Source of the DNA: Pontibacter vulgaris
GTDB lineage: Bacteria; Bacteroidota; Bacteroidia; Cytophagales; Hymenobacteraceae
Assembly: GCF_022758145.1 (NCBI RefSeq)
Contig: NZ_JAJVDH010000006.1
Location: 186,001-250,000 of the forward strand
DNA length: 64,000 nt
Reading direction: 5' to 3'
A model generated the notes under the pieces. The model ran no database searches. It saw only the letters and a list, made by a program, of their open reading frames with translations, and was not told where the DNA came from. Position numbers and translations under genes: made by a program. Shown in pieces: positions 52,954 through 62,444 of the stretch. Numbering within the stretch: the first letter of the stretch is position 1; each line of letters opens with the position of its first letter.

Positions 52954-54819
52954 TTAATTTTTTAATTCCAACACCCACATCTGCATTGCCGGGATGGTAG
53001 CTTTTTCTGAGGTTTTTATTTTATCGTTGCTGATAATATTCACAGCTTCAGAGAAGTTGCTTGTCCTTTCAGCATACTTTTTAAAATCCAGTTCATGGGC
53101 TTTGCTATCCGTGTTCATCACGCACATTATAGTTTGATCATCGTCATAGCGGAAGTATACATATACTCCGTCAACCGGAACATAATGCATCATCTTCCCC
53201 GTCTTTATAGCCGATGAATTTTTCCTGAAATTGCCCAGCTTCTTGACCAGGTCCTGAATTTCGCGTTCATCCTTTGTTAGCCCTTTGCCGGTAAAGGCAT
53301 TTTTAGCGTCGCCACTCCATCCACCCGGAAAATCTTTCCGCACCAACCCATCAAATGGGTTTGTAAAGCCTTTCATTAAAACTTCAGACCCATAGTATAA
53401 CTGCGGAATGCCACGGTAGGTAAGCAGCCATTGGTAGCCTATCTTTTGTTTCTCCACATTTTCGCCAACTACAGAAAAAAACCTGGGTTCATCATGGTTA
53501 TCCAGCAGCAGTACATTCTGCATCGGGTTCTTATTCAGGAAATCATTGCTGGCCGTATTGTAAAGCTTATTCACCCCGTTTGTCCAGCTGATAGGTTCTG
53601 TAAGCGCAGGTATTATACCATAATAGAGGCACTGAAAATCTACGGAAGACTGCAGGTTACTTTTATAAGGTAAGTCCAGATTATTCGCATTAAAGTATGC
53701 CTGGTTAGCTGTCCCGAATACCCTGGTTTCGCCAAACATGGTGATGTTGGGATATTCATCCATAATGGCTTTGTTGCATCGGTTGGCAAACTCCAGATCG
53801 CTGTAAGTATAAGTATCAATCCGGATACCGTCAATGCCAAACTCCTGTATGTACCAGATCATATTTTGTATGATAAAATTAGCCATGAACGGGTTGTTCT
53901 GGTTAATGTCAGGCATGCCATTATCAAACCAGCCATCACTCATCCTTTTTTTATCAGATGGAGCAGCATAGGGGTCAAACAAAGTCTGTTCCCGGTAAGT
54001 AGTCTGCGTAAAGCTAGGCCAGCGGTGCATCCAGTCGTTGGCAGGTGGGTCCAGTTCTAAAAAGTGCTGCAAACCTGTGTGGTTATATACCGCATCCATA
54101 ACCAGCTTCATCCCATTTTTGTGCAGGGCATCACTTAGTTCCTTATACTTGGCAGCTCCACCAAAGCGTGGGTCTATTTTATAATGGTTGGTAATGGCAT
54201 AGCCATGCTCCGTTCTGTCGGGGCGGTCGTTTTCCAAAACAGGCAGCAGCCACAAGGCCGATACACCCAGGCTTTTGAAGTAATCGATGTGATTGATGAT
54301 ACCCTGAAAATCGCCACCATGTCTGTAGTAAATAGAATCCCTGTTCAAAGACTGGTCGCGCATGCCGGGAATGCGGTCGTTGGAGGTATCTCCGTTACTG
54401 AACCTGTCTGTTATCAACAGGTCGATAAAATCGGATGAAGTAACTCCCTGAGCATACGCAGTACCGTTCCCCTCCCGCTTTTTATCCAGTCGCCACTTTA
54501 TCTTGTGCGTTTTGCCCTTTCCCTTCAACTCTATAGTTACAACACCTGGTTTGGCTGTAGATGCAATGGAAATATCTACAGCAACATACCTGGCATTTTC
54601 GAACTGGTGCGTTTTAAGAATGGTAATGCCCGGATGAGAAATGCTTACTTTTTTACTCGCCAGTTCCTCATCTGTACTCCTGATCAGCAACTGGATCTGG
54701 TTCATCTTCATGCCTGTCCACCAGTTGGTTGGATATACTTCCGTAGCAGCCTGTGCGCTTACTGAGGATATCCCAAAAACAATTAGAAGAAGTAATAGCA
54801 CTACCTTGCCATTTTTCAT
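52954..54819 (-). CDS. GH13 alpha-amylase family enzyme, exported
   Basis: A 621-residue enzyme: signal peptide (about 1-25, ending SSVSAQA), an N-terminal Ig-like starch domain (about 30-125), then the (beta/alpha)8 barrel and a C-terminal beta domain. The four GH13 regions are present: MDAVYNHTG, GIRIDTYTY (nucleophile Asp near 335), MFGETRVFG (acid Glu near 360) and LLLDNHDEPRF (Asp near 438). The N-terminal domain and overall layout resemble cyclomaltodextrinase/neopullulanase, including SusA-type periplasmic enzymes. No SusCD genes are next to it. Cleaves alpha-1,4 links in starch, dextrin or cyclodextrin. Confidence 0.9.
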   Translation of the reverse strand: MKNGKVVLLLLLIVFGISSVSAQAATEVYPTNWWTGMKMNQIQLLIRSTDEELASKKVSISHPGITILKTHQFENARYVAVDISIASTAKPGVVTIELKGKGKTHKIKWRLDKKREGNGTAYAQGVTSSDFIDLLITDRFSNGDTSNDRIPGMRDQSLNRDSIYYRHGGDFQGIINHIDYFKSLGVSALWLLPVLENDRPDRTEHGYAITNHYKIDPRFGGAAKYKELSDALHKNGMKLVMDAVYNHTGLQHFLELDPPANDWMHRWPSFTQTTYREQTLFDPYAAPSDKKRMSDGWFDNGMPDINQNNPFMANFIIQNMIWYIQEFGIDGIRIDTYTYSDLEFANRCNKAIMDEYPNITMFGETRVFGTANQAYFNANNLDLPYKSNLQSSVDFQCLYYGIIPALTEPISWTNGVNKLYNTASNDFLNKNPMQNVLLLDNHDEPRFFSVVGENVEKQKIGYQWLLTYRGIPQLYYGSEVLMKGFTNPFDGLVRKDFPGGWSGDAKNAFTGKGLTKDEREIQDLVKKLGNFRKNSSAIKTGKMMHYVPVDGVYVYFRYDDDQTIMCVMNTDSKAHELDFKKYAERTSNFSEAVNIISNDKIKTSEKATIPAMQMWVLELKN

Positions 54820-54984
54820 ATAGGAATAATTTTTAGCCTTGAAAATTGAGATGAATATATTTTTGATCTTAAAAATTTAAAATCATCCTATACATAAAAC
54901 AGGTTTCACGATACAAACAACATGACAGCCAGTTCATCCAACTTCTGACTAAAGTATTCTTTGTTATAAAGTGATTTAAATAAG

Positions 54985-56106
54985 ATGAAAGTCATTATTT
55001 TGCATACACATCACGACACTCACTACCAACCTATGCCCCAGATTAAGACAGAGTTTTTTACACCTACCGGGGCCGTTAAACGCAACATGTATGTAGTCTA
55101 TTGGGGAGGTTATGTAATGCTGTTCAGTTTTGTGCAGGGCTTTGCTTCAAGGGATATTCTGACAGCGTTTTATAATGAATTATTCAGCCTCCTGCCTAAA
55201 GTAATCTTTGTTCTGCTTGTAGTTGAGTGGCTGATGGATGCCATGTTCTTCAAAAACAAAATAGCAAGGTTTCTTATTATTTATACTTGTCTCCTGTTAG
55301 TTTTCGCTTTCCTTCAAAGGCTGATCGACAACCACATTATCTTAAGCTATTTCCTGACGTTTTGGGAAAAAGAACCCTTACTAAGCACTGCACCATACTT
55401 GTACAATATAATCAAACTGCAGTTTGTGGTTACTGTACCATTTTCCATTAAGCTCTTTTACAACTGGGCTAAAGAAAAGAACAAAACGCAGGCTATTCAG
55501 GCAGAAAAAATGGAGGCTGAGTTAAATTCCCTGCGTAACCAGTTTCATCCCCATTTTATGTTCAATGTGCTGAACAGTCTTTATTCCAGAATACTGGCCA
55601 AGTCGGATGATGCAGGTGATATGCTACTTCAGATTTCTTCGCTGCTGCGCTTTTCGGTGTATGAGGCAAATGACAAAACCATTTCGCTAGAAAAAGAGAT
55701 TCGGTACATCAGCAATTATATTGCGTTGCAGCAGATGCGCTTCGATAACCGGCTTGAACTAAGTTTTACGGTAACAGGTGAAGTTGAAAACAGGAAGATA
55801 GAGCCTTTTCTGATGCTGCCCTTTATTGAAAACAGTTTTAAGCATTGCATGAACGATGAGCGAGAAAGCGGTTGGATCACCATCTATATTACTATAAAAG
55901 AGGATTGGCTTACCTTGAAATTAGAGAACAGTATCCCACAAAAAAAGGCTGTAGTTGATGCGCTGGAAGGACAAAGCGGATTTGGAATTATGAACGTAAA
56001 AAAACGGCTTGCCCTATTATACCCTGAAAATCATTACCTGCATGTCTCAGAACAGGAAGACAGTTATTTTATCTTTTTAAAAATAAAACTATATGCAGCC
56101 GCCTGA
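54985..56106 (+). CDS. LytS/YehU-type sensor histidine kinase
   Basis: A 373-residue inner-membrane kinase with four hydrophobic helices (about residues 38-60, 68-87, 96-113 and 140-158), then the His_kinase domain with RNQFHPHFMFNVLNSLYSRI (phosphorylated His) and an ATPase domain (LMLPFIENSFKHCMNDE, GQSGFGIMNVKKRLALLYPE). An internal ATG at 55033 is an alternative start. Its end overlaps the next gene by 14 bases, so the two are translated together as a two-component system. Signal unknown; no extracellular sensing domain. Confidence 0.88.
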   Translation: MKVIILHTHHDTHYQPMPQIKTEFFTPTGAVKRNMYVVYWGGYVMLFSFVQGFASRDILTAFYNELFSLLPKVIFVLLVVEWLMDAMFFKNKIARFLIIYTCLLLVFAFLQRLIDNHIILSYFLTFWEKEPLLSTAPYLYNIIKLQFVVTVPFSIKLFYNWAKEKNKTQAIQAEKMEAELNSLRNQFHPHFMFNVLNSLYSRILAKSDDAGDMLLQISSLLRFSVYEANDKTISLEKEIRYISNYIALQQMRFDNRLELSFTVTGEVENRKIEPFLMLPFIENSFKHCMNDERESGWITIYITIKEDWLTLKLENSIPQKKAVVDALEGQSGFGIMNVKKRLALLYPENHYLHVSEQEDSYFIFLKIKLYAAA

Positions 56107-56821
56107 AGACATTAAGTGCATTATCATAGAAGATGAATTACCGGCAGCAAGCGTACTGCAAATGCACATTGCCCGGTTCCCTTTTCTTAAATTAAAAGAT
56201 ACTTTCAGCAGCTGTACAAAAGCTCTGTCAGTTCTAAATTCGGAAAAGGTTGACCTGATCTTTTTAGACATTAATTTACCTGGCGTGCCGGGTAACCAGT
56301 TTGCCAGTACAATCAAGGCTACCACAGGCATTATCTTCACGACCGCTTATAGCGACTATGCTGTTCAGGGATTTGAGTTAAATGCAGTAGATTATCTTCT
56401 TAAGCCTATCTCATTTGAACGATTTTCCAAAGCGATAAATCGTTACCTGACCCTGTACCAGCATAATAGCTCTGTTTTACCAGCTGTAGATAAAGTTGAT
56501 GCAAGGCCATTCGTTTTCATCAAATGCGACCGTAAAATGGTGAAGATCTTCCTGGATGATATTTTATACCTGGAAGCACAACGGAACTGTTTATTGATCT
56601 ATACAGAAAATGAAGTATACCGTTCTTACCAGGCCATTTCAGAAATGGAAGAAAAATTACCTGATACTTTGTTTGTACGGATGCACCGATCGTTCATCAT
56701 CGCTTTAGATAAAGTAAAGGCCTACAACAACAGTTATGTAGTAATTCAGGATAAGCAAATACCTATTGGGAGAATGTATAGCGATGTTATTAATAGTACT
56801 CTGAAGGCAAATGTAAAATAA
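56093..56821 (+). CDS. LytTR-type response regulator
   Basis: A 242-residue regulator: receiver domain 1-120 (CIIIEDELPAA, phospho-Asp in LIFLDINLPGVPG, Thr in IFTTAYSDYA, Lys in DYLLKPI) and a LytTR DNA-binding domain about 140-240 (FVFIKCDRKMVKIFLDDILY, LFVRMHRSFII). Partner of the kinase it overlaps. LytTR sites are direct repeats; targets not seen here. Confidence 0.9.
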   Translation: MQPPEDIKCIIIEDELPAASVLQMHIARFPFLKLKDTFSSCTKALSVLNSEKVDLIFLDINLPGVPGNQFASTIKATTGIIFTTAYSDYAVQGFELNAVDYLLKPISFERFSKAINRYLTLYQHNSSVLPAVDKVDARPFVFIKCDRKMVKIFLDDILYLEAQRNCLLIYTENEVYRSYQAISEMEEKLPDTLFVRMHRSFIIALDKVKAYNNSYVVIQDKQIPIGRMYSDVINSTLKANVK

Positions 56822-56918
56822 GTTGATCTCTCATCTTATGCTCAATAAACCTTTGCTGTAAAGGAGAAGTTAGTGATTTACGTATCCAGATAACTCTCCT
56901 TAAACAGCCAAATCCTTG

Positions 56919-57000
56919 TAGATAAGGTTCTATAATTCACTCCTTTGGACTACTGAAAAGGAAAAACCAATCATACTGATCGCTTTTCCCTTTTTCTTTT
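56919..57000 (+). repeat. dispersed hairpin element, copy D (diverged)
   Basis: GATAAGGTTCTATAATTC then CTCCTTTGGACTACTGAAAA, matching copies A-C in the leader with two changes; a weaker GGAAAA ... TTTTCC stem and T-rich tail follow. Rest of 56822-57089 is empty. Confidence 0.6.
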
Positions 57001-57089
57001 TCAGTTAAAAAAAACTGCACCAGGCTTGGAAAGGGCAAAAAAGCCGTTTACTCTTTAGGTTTGATCAACTAGTAATAGAGTTAATGTAA

Positions 57090-57119
57090 AAATGCCTCTC
57101 CATTTCTGGGGAGGCATTT
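57090..57119. terminator. bidirectional terminator
   Basis: Twelve-pair stem (AAATGCCTC-t-CC / GG-g-GAGGCATTT, one G-T pair) with a six-base loop and flanking A/T runs, between a response regulator and the YpfJ remnant. Confidence 0.8.
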
Positions 57120-57155
57120 GTTTTGATCCAGGGATAAAGCTGCCAGGCTGATGCT

Positions 57156-57434
57156 CTACAACTGAGTTGCGTTAAAAGTATCGCCTTGATTCACATCGCC
57201 TGTTTCGAAGCCTTTCCTGAACTAGCGGACTCTTTGGGCAGAAGTGCCGTGTGTGAAAGAGTCTGGCACTACTCTTCCGGTGGCTTGCTTTTGAAGACGG
57301 TCATCGCCGATGGCACTTGCTGCATTCAAGGCTTCCTCCAGGTCGCCGGGCTCCATAAATCCCATAGCTTTTTGGGTATGATTCGCCCATACGCCAGCAT
57401 AGAAATCAGCCTGCAGCTTTATAGTTAGGCTCAC
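57156..57434 (-). pseudogene. ypfJ: 3' remnant of a YpfJ-type zinc metallopeptidase
   Basis: The minus frame reads [51 protein letters not shown], stop, FRKGFETGDVNQGDTF. This is the conserved end of the YpfJ/neutral zinc metallopeptidase family, where a Trp stands between RVR and FRKGF; here it is TAG (57222-57224, TGG to TAG). The HExxH catalytic part is missing, with the break abutting the TonB receptor stop codon. So the gene is doubly dead: truncated at the 5' end and with a nonsense codon near the 3' end. Confidence 0.85.
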
Positions 57435-59866
57435 TTACCACCTGCCCTGTTCACCTCATCAAGGTTCATACTTTTCTTGCCTGATTTAAACTCACTACCC
57501 TGGCTGAAGCTGTAACGAAGATTGATCTTAAAGCCCTGAGTCCCTCTATATTGGTCGGCTTTTATTTTATTCCCGTCTATGTTTATAGTTCCTGCCATTC
57601 TTTTAGTTTTGAAAATATCAGTTACACCTAAGCTTAAATCCAGTTTTCCATCCATAAAGGAGTGCTTCAGGCCAGCATCTATACCCCAATTGGCATTAAT
57701 GCGGTATAAGCCGTATGCCATTGGCCCTTGGTAGCCAGCATTTACCTCTATCTTAACATCTTTTGGCATTTGAATGGAATGGTTTGACTGCAGCATGAAG
57801 GTTAATTGTTCATTTGCCTGCAACTGCCCCTCCAGTTCTTTTGTGAACTTCTGAAACAGACCTGTAGCGGTGTTGTTCATCTGCCATTTAGGAGAAACCT
57901 GCACCGGAACTATAAATGTTGCGTTAAAACTCTTCATATCCTCCACGTTCTGCTGCTGGAAATAAGTGGTTTTATCTGCTGCATTTTGCTGTGGTATTTC
58001 AGCTATAAAATCCTTCGTTACCGAATAGCCTACAACTACATTATAACGTTGGCTTATAGTTTGCGTCACATTAAAAGCGTTGGTGTATTGCGGCTTTAAG
58101 TATGGGTTGCCAACTACCCAGGAGTAAGGATCAATGTAAAATATGAAAGGGTTCAGGTCACTATATTGTGGACGGTTAACGCGGCGGCTGTAGGAATAGC
58201 TTACTTGGTAGTTATCATTTACCGAGTGCTGCACAAACAAGGTTGGGAACAGATTAAGGTAATTTTTTTCTGTTTTTTGCGCCATCGTAACGGAGTTACC
58301 TTCTGCAAACGTCTGCTCGGCACGGAGCCCTGCTTGTATACTAAGTTTACTACCAATGACAGTGGAGAAAGATGCGTAGCCTGCTAAAATGTTCTCTTTA
58401 TAGATAAAGTGGTTGCTTCTCTTAGCATCCGGATGCATTTCACCATCCGTCTCTTCATAAAACTTCAGCTCATTATCAGAGATCACACGACTCGCTTTCG
58501 CACCTAGCTCCAGTTTGCCTGCCTTGCCTATAGCTTTAGAGAAGTCTGCTTTTGCCGCGTAGATGTCGTAGTTATTTGGGTTATCATACAGTAGCCTGCT
58601 AACCGATGCATCTGCAAGTTCTGCCAGGCTTTCTAAACGATTCACGAAAGTGGCATCGCTCTGGCTGTAGAGCCGCACATAGTCAAAGTCTGCAGAGAAA
58701 GTAGTACCCAGCGTATCCAGCTTGCCCAGGTAATGCAGGTTAATAGCGCTGTTTTGGTTATCAGATCTTCCATTGTTTAGCGCATTTATCAACAGATCGT
58801 TTTCCGGATTGCCGTCTGTTAGTTTTGCTAAGGTTTTGATCTGGTTTTTAGTATTGTAAACGGATATGTCGGCCAGAAAACCAATGCTGTGTTGCTGGTT
58901 AAGGTCAATGTCAGAGCCTAATCTAAGGGTGGAAACTGTTCTTGTTCCTTCCTCTCTCAGGTTTTGGTTAAGGCCACCATCCTGTTGGCCCTGGAAGGTG
59001 CGCTGCATTTTATTTATTCTTAAGGTAGCACGCTCGGCAAAATCAAAACCGGCAAAAGAATTCCATGGGCCTTTTTTATAGTTTACTTCTGCACCGGTTG
59101 TATAACCGTTTAGTTCATTGTATTGGTAACCCGCATGCAGACTGCCATTCAGTCCTATATCTTTATGCTTTTTCAGGTTAATGTTAATGATGCCTGACGC
59201 ACCTTCTGCATCATACTTTGCCGACGGATTGGTGATGATCTCCAACTCTTTGATGTTGTCGCCGGACATGCTCTGCAGAAGATTCTGTAGCTCTTTTCCG
59301 TTAATCTGAACAAGTTTGTTATTGATCATAACTTTTACGCCTGCTTTGCCATTCAGCTTCAAGTCGCCATTCTGATCGATCCAGACACCCGGCGAATTTG
59401 ATAATACTTCATAAGCAGAGCTTCCACCAGCAAGAGCAGTTCCTTCCACGTTTACCACCATTTTATCAGCATAAGCAACTATAGTTGGGCGCATGGCCTG
59501 TACTTCTACCACTTGCAATACCTGTGCATTCTCTTTTAAAGTCGTGCTTCCGAAGTCTTTTGTAAAGCTTTCGCCGGTAACTTCAAAAGGCTCAGAGTTT
59601 AGCTGCACGTACCCCAGAAAATTGAAACGCAGGAAGTATGTACCTTTAGCCGGCGACTTGATCTGGAACCTGCCCTCAGCATCTGCGGTAGTACCGTTAA
59701 TGACCTTAGAGTTTGAAGCTTCTAAAAGCGCCACATTGGCAAAACCCACCGGCTGCCCCTGCTCGTCTTTAACAGCACCAGTTAAAAAACCGCTTACCTG
59801 TGCAATGCCCGCCTGTGGCAAAACAGTTATCAGTAACAGGATGATGATGTGTTGTAAATTTTTCAT
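57431..59866 (-). CDS. TonB-dependent outer-membrane receptor with CarboxypepD_reg domain
   Basis: An 811-residue receptor: signal peptide ([20 protein letters not shown] ... AQ), a carboxypeptidase-regulatory-like beta sandwich (about 30-115, [20 protein letters not shown]), a TonB plug (about 130-230, [40 protein letters not shown]) and a 22-strand barrel of the outer_membrane_beta-barrel type ([20 protein letters not shown]). The frame is open 30 bases further but the ATG at 59864-59866 begins the signal peptide. No SusD gene follows. It is divergent from a LytS/LytTR pair, a frequent pairing in this phylum that suggests control by it. Substrate unknown. Confidence 0.9.
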   Translation of the reverse strand: MKNLQHIIILLLITVLPQAGIAQVSGFLTGAVKDEQGQPVGFANVALLEASNSKVINGTTADAEGRFQIKSPAKGTYFLRFNFLGYVQLNSEPFEVTGESFTKDFGSTTLKENAQVLQVVEVQAMRPTIVAYADKMVVNVEGTALAGGSSAYEVLSNSPGVWIDQNGDLKLNGKAGVKVMINNKLVQINGKELQNLLQSMSGDNIKELEIITNPSAKYDAEGASGIININLKKHKDIGLNGSLHAGYQYNELNGYTTGAEVNYKKGPWNSFAGFDFAERATLRINKMQRTFQGQQDGGLNQNLREEGTRTVSTLRLGSDIDLNQQHSIGFLADISVYNTKNQIKTLAKLTDGNPENDLLINALNNGRSDNQNSAINLHYLGKLDTLGTTFSADFDYVRLYSQSDATFVNRLESLAELADASVSRLLYDNPNNYDIYAAKADFSKAIGKAGKLELGAKASRVISDNELKFYEETDGEMHPDAKRSNHFIYKENILAGYASFSTVIGSKLSIQAGLRAEQTFAEGNSVTMAQKTEKNYLNLFPTLFVQHSVNDNYQVSYSYSRRVNRPQYSDLNPFIFYIDPYSWVVGNPYLKPQYTNAFNVTQTISQRYNVVVGYSVTKDFIAEIPQQNAADKTTYFQQQNVEDMKSFNATFIVPVQVSPKWQMNNTATGLFQKFTKELEGQLQANEQLTFMLQSNHSIQMPKDVKIEVNAGYQGPMAYGLYRINANWGIDAGLKHSFMDGKLDLSLGVTDIFKTKRMAGTINIDGNKIKADQYRGTQGFKINLRYSFSQGSEFKSGKKSMNLDEVNRAGGK

Positions 59867-59890
59867 TTCATTAAGTTTTATTTGTCCCGA

Positions 59891-59906
59891 AATCAATTAA
59901 TTGATT
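59891..59906. promoter_or_regulatory. 16-bp perfect palindrome in the receptor leader
   Basis: AATCAATTAATTGATT lies just downstream of a CATCTTTG box (minus strand, 59907-59914, one change from TAnnTTTG) and 25 bases before the receptor ATG; a candidate operator. Confidence 0.45.
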
Positions 59907-60161
59907 CAAAGATGTGGCATCAGATAAAGGATAGAAACCTGTTTCTTATGAAGCGGGATATGAGCCTAATGAAGTGGGATAATGGATAGTTGAATTGGAA
60001 AGCTTATGGGATGAAATAGTCGTTTATAGTAATGAAGTAGGCATTGCATGAACTATAGTAAGCTATCATACTAGATCACTTGCTTGTTTTTGAATTGCAA
60101 ATAGATTTACTTCGATGTGAAGATTTAACCCCTCCCGCTAGCCAGATTGTGACCTTTTATA

Positions 60162-61238
60162 ATGAGTAAGTTGCGCGTCAAGTATAAACCATTCCTGAAA
60201 CAGGTTGCTATCGCTGCCCTGACGACAGTGCTTTTATACTATGCCTTAGTGTTTGTGCACCAAGGAACCATCTGGCTTTTTAATACAGGCATTCTGGTAG
60301 AACTGGTAGTTGCGTTTTTCTTTCTGCTGGCTATCTTCGTGTCGAACAGTTTTATTTCCAAAGCTTTTACTTCAGGATATTTCAGCCGTATTCCGGGTAG
60401 TTGGAAAGCGGTTTCAGAAGGTATTGCAGTAGTAGTCAGCAGCGTTACCCTTTGTTTCCTGCTTTACTATGTTCCTTACAGGCTCATCTACTATGCGGCT
60501 GATACAGAAATAGACCTGTTGCCCGAACGGGTTCGCCTGGCGTATGTTATCAGTAGTGTTGCAGCGCTTTTTTTCTACTATTTTGTAGAGCGCGAGCGTA
60601 ATCTGAAGCAATTACAGGAAGAGCACTTACGCGCTGAGCAGTTGCAGAAAGAAAACTTCAGAGCACAGCTGGAGGCTTTGAAGAACCAGGTAAATCCGCA
60701 CTTTCTTTTCAACAGCTTAAACGTGCTTAATTCACTTATTTATGTTGATCCGGACAAAGCTGCTACTTTTCTGAGCCAGCTGGCAGAAGTATACCGCGCA
60801 CTGCTTGATAGTGGTGATAAACCGCTTGTACCGCTTGAAAAAGAAATGGAATTAGCTGACGCTTACATCTACCTTATGCAAACCCGCTTTGGCGAAAATG
60901 TGCAGTTCGAGGTAGTGATACCACCTGAATGCCTGCACCTACAATTACCCCCAACGTCGTTGCAGATGCTGCTTGAAAATGCCATCAAACACAATGGCTC
61001 TACTTCAAATAAACCATTGCACATCTCTGTGTATGTAAAAGATAATAAGCTGGTAGTTGAAAACAATCTTCAGCCACGCTTTGAGGAAGTTGCCTCTACC
61101 AAAGTAGGGCTGCAGAACATCAGCAGCAGGTATAAATATTTTACCGATGAGAAAGTGGAAGTGGAGCAAAATGAGCAGTCTTTTATGGTAGCTTTACCTT
61201 TACTTGATGTAGCCCCATATGAAAGTAGTTATAGTTGA
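60162..61238 (+). CDS. second LytS/YehU-type sensor histidine kinase
   Basis: A 358-residue inner-membrane kinase with four hydrophobic helices (within residues 12-150), a short coiled coil (LKQLQEEHLRAEQLQKENFRA), the His box LKNQVNPHFLFNSLNVLNSL and an ATPase domain (SLQMLLENAIKHNGSTS, STKVGLQNISSRYKYF). Overlaps the next gene by 20 bases. Divergent from the TonB receptor; a sensor for the same nutrient or envelope state is likely but not shown. Confidence 0.9.
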   Translation: MSKLRVKYKPFLKQVAIAALTTVLLYYALVFVHQGTIWLFNTGILVELVVAFFFLLAIFVSNSFISKAFTSGYFSRIPGSWKAVSEGIAVVVSSVTLCFLLYYVPYRLIYYAADTEIDLLPERVRLAYVISSVAALFFYYFVERERNLKQLQEEHLRAEQLQKENFRAQLEALKNQVNPHFLFNSLNVLNSLIYVDPDKAATFLSQLAEVYRALLDSGDKPLVPLEKEMELADAYIYLMQTRFGENVQFEVVIPPECLHLQLPPTSLQMLLENAIKHNGSTSNKPLHISVYVKDNKLVVENNLQPRFEEVASTKVGLQNISSRYKYFTDEKVEVEQNEQSFMVALPLLDVAPYESSYS

Positions 61239-61980
61239 AGATGAGCAACTGGCGGCCGATGCTTTGGCCGCTATCGTGAAAAGGCTTCGTCCGCATACAG
61301 AAGTTCTCTCCAAAATCGGATCGGTGGAAGAAGCGGTGCAATGGTTTACCCTGCACCAGGCACCGGACCTGATCTTCTGCGACATACACCTATCGGATGG
61401 CAACAGTTTTGAGATATTCAGGCAGGTAGCAATTAGCTGCCCTGTCATCTTCACGACTGCCTATAACCAATATGCCATAGAAGCATTTAAAGTAAATAGT
61501 ATAGACTACCTGCTGAAACCTATTAAGGCAGAAGATGTAGCCCTTGCTCTGAAAAAGTATGAAAACCAGCAACGCCCTTTGCCGCTGCATGCAAATAATC
61601 TTCAACATCTCCTTCAATCTCAACAACAACTACAGCAGCAAGTAAAATCCAGGTTCCTGGTAAAGCAGGGTCAGGCCATAAAAACTATTCCCGTGGAAGA
61701 AGTGTCCTACTTCTGGGCAGAGGATGGAGTAGTGTTTCTTGTAACCAAACAAAATAAACGCTTTATCATTAATTATACCCTGGACCAGCTGGAAGAGCAA
61801 CTTGATAGCGCTATCTTTTTCAGGGCAAACAGGCAGCTTACTGTACACATTAATGCTGTGCAGGAAGTACGCTCTTATTTCAAAGGCAGACTTTCAGTGT
61901 TGTTACACCCTTCCACTGAAAAAGATGTTATCATCAGCAGTAGCAAAGCTTCAGATTTTAAGGATTGGCTGGATATGTAG
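61219..61980 (+). CDS. second LytTR-type response regulator
   Basis: A 253-residue regulator with receiver (VVIVEDEQLAADAL, phospho-Asp in LIFCDIHLSDGN, Thr in IFTTAYNQYA, Lys in DYLLKPIK) and LytTR domain about 150-250 (RFLVKQGQAIKTIPVEEVSY, FFRANRQLTVHINAV). A Gln-rich linker (SQQQLQQQ) joins them. Partner of the kinase it overlaps. Confidence 0.9.
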   Translation: MKVVIVEDEQLAADALAAIVKRLRPHTEVLSKIGSVEEAVQWFTLHQAPDLIFCDIHLSDGNSFEIFRQVAISCPVIFTTAYNQYAIEAFKVNSIDYLLKPIKAEDVALALKKYENQQRPLPLHANNLQHLLQSQQQLQQQVKSRFLVKQGQAIKTIPVEEVSYFWAEDGVVFLVTKQNKRFIINYTLDQLEEQLDSAIFFRANRQLTVHINAVQEVRSYFKGRLSVLLHPSTEKDVIISSSKASDFKDWLDM

Positions 61981-62043
61981 TTAATCTTATTCCTAAGGAA
62001 CAGGATCACTGGAGGCAGCCGATATAACTAAAATCAGTGGATT

Positions 62044-62320
62044 ATGACCTTTCAGTTCTTTTACAAAGCGCTTTAGTATTTCCTCACTAATAAAGCCGGC
62101 GTTCTCTTCCTACAATTCCGGACGCTTCTCTACACTATTGTTTTTTTACCACCTATAGCCAGCAGTATGCTTTTAAGTATAGGTACCCTGATTGCCTTTG
62201 TTTTCTTTTACTAGGTTTTTTTGCTCTGTTATACATCAGCTAAGGACTTTGAAACCAGATGTTTCCTAAAATACTTATACTACCTGTTGTTCCAGAGATT
62301 TGCGCTGGCCTCACACGAGT
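62044..62320 (+). pseudogene. possible decayed membrane-protein fragment
   Basis: One plus frame reads, across two stops, hydrophobic stretches such as KAGVLFLQFRTLLYTIVFLP and SMLLSIGTLIAFVFFY, then LLCYTSAKDFETRCFLKYLY. It looks like the remains of a membrane protein, but I recognise no family, and the frame could be chance. The remainder of 61981-62444 is empty. Confidence 0.25.
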
Positions 62321-62444
62321 ATGATTAGCAGTATGATTGTGAAGATCAATATGAAGCTAGTACTTCCTGTTTATATCACAGAAAATTTACCTCTCTTGCT
62401 CTGTAGAATTAAGCTCCCAACGTATAGCTTATATTCTGCACTAA

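Noticed and set aside
57186..57428. plus-strand frame of 80 codons
   Set aside because: Opposite the YpfJ remnant, which has a clear match.
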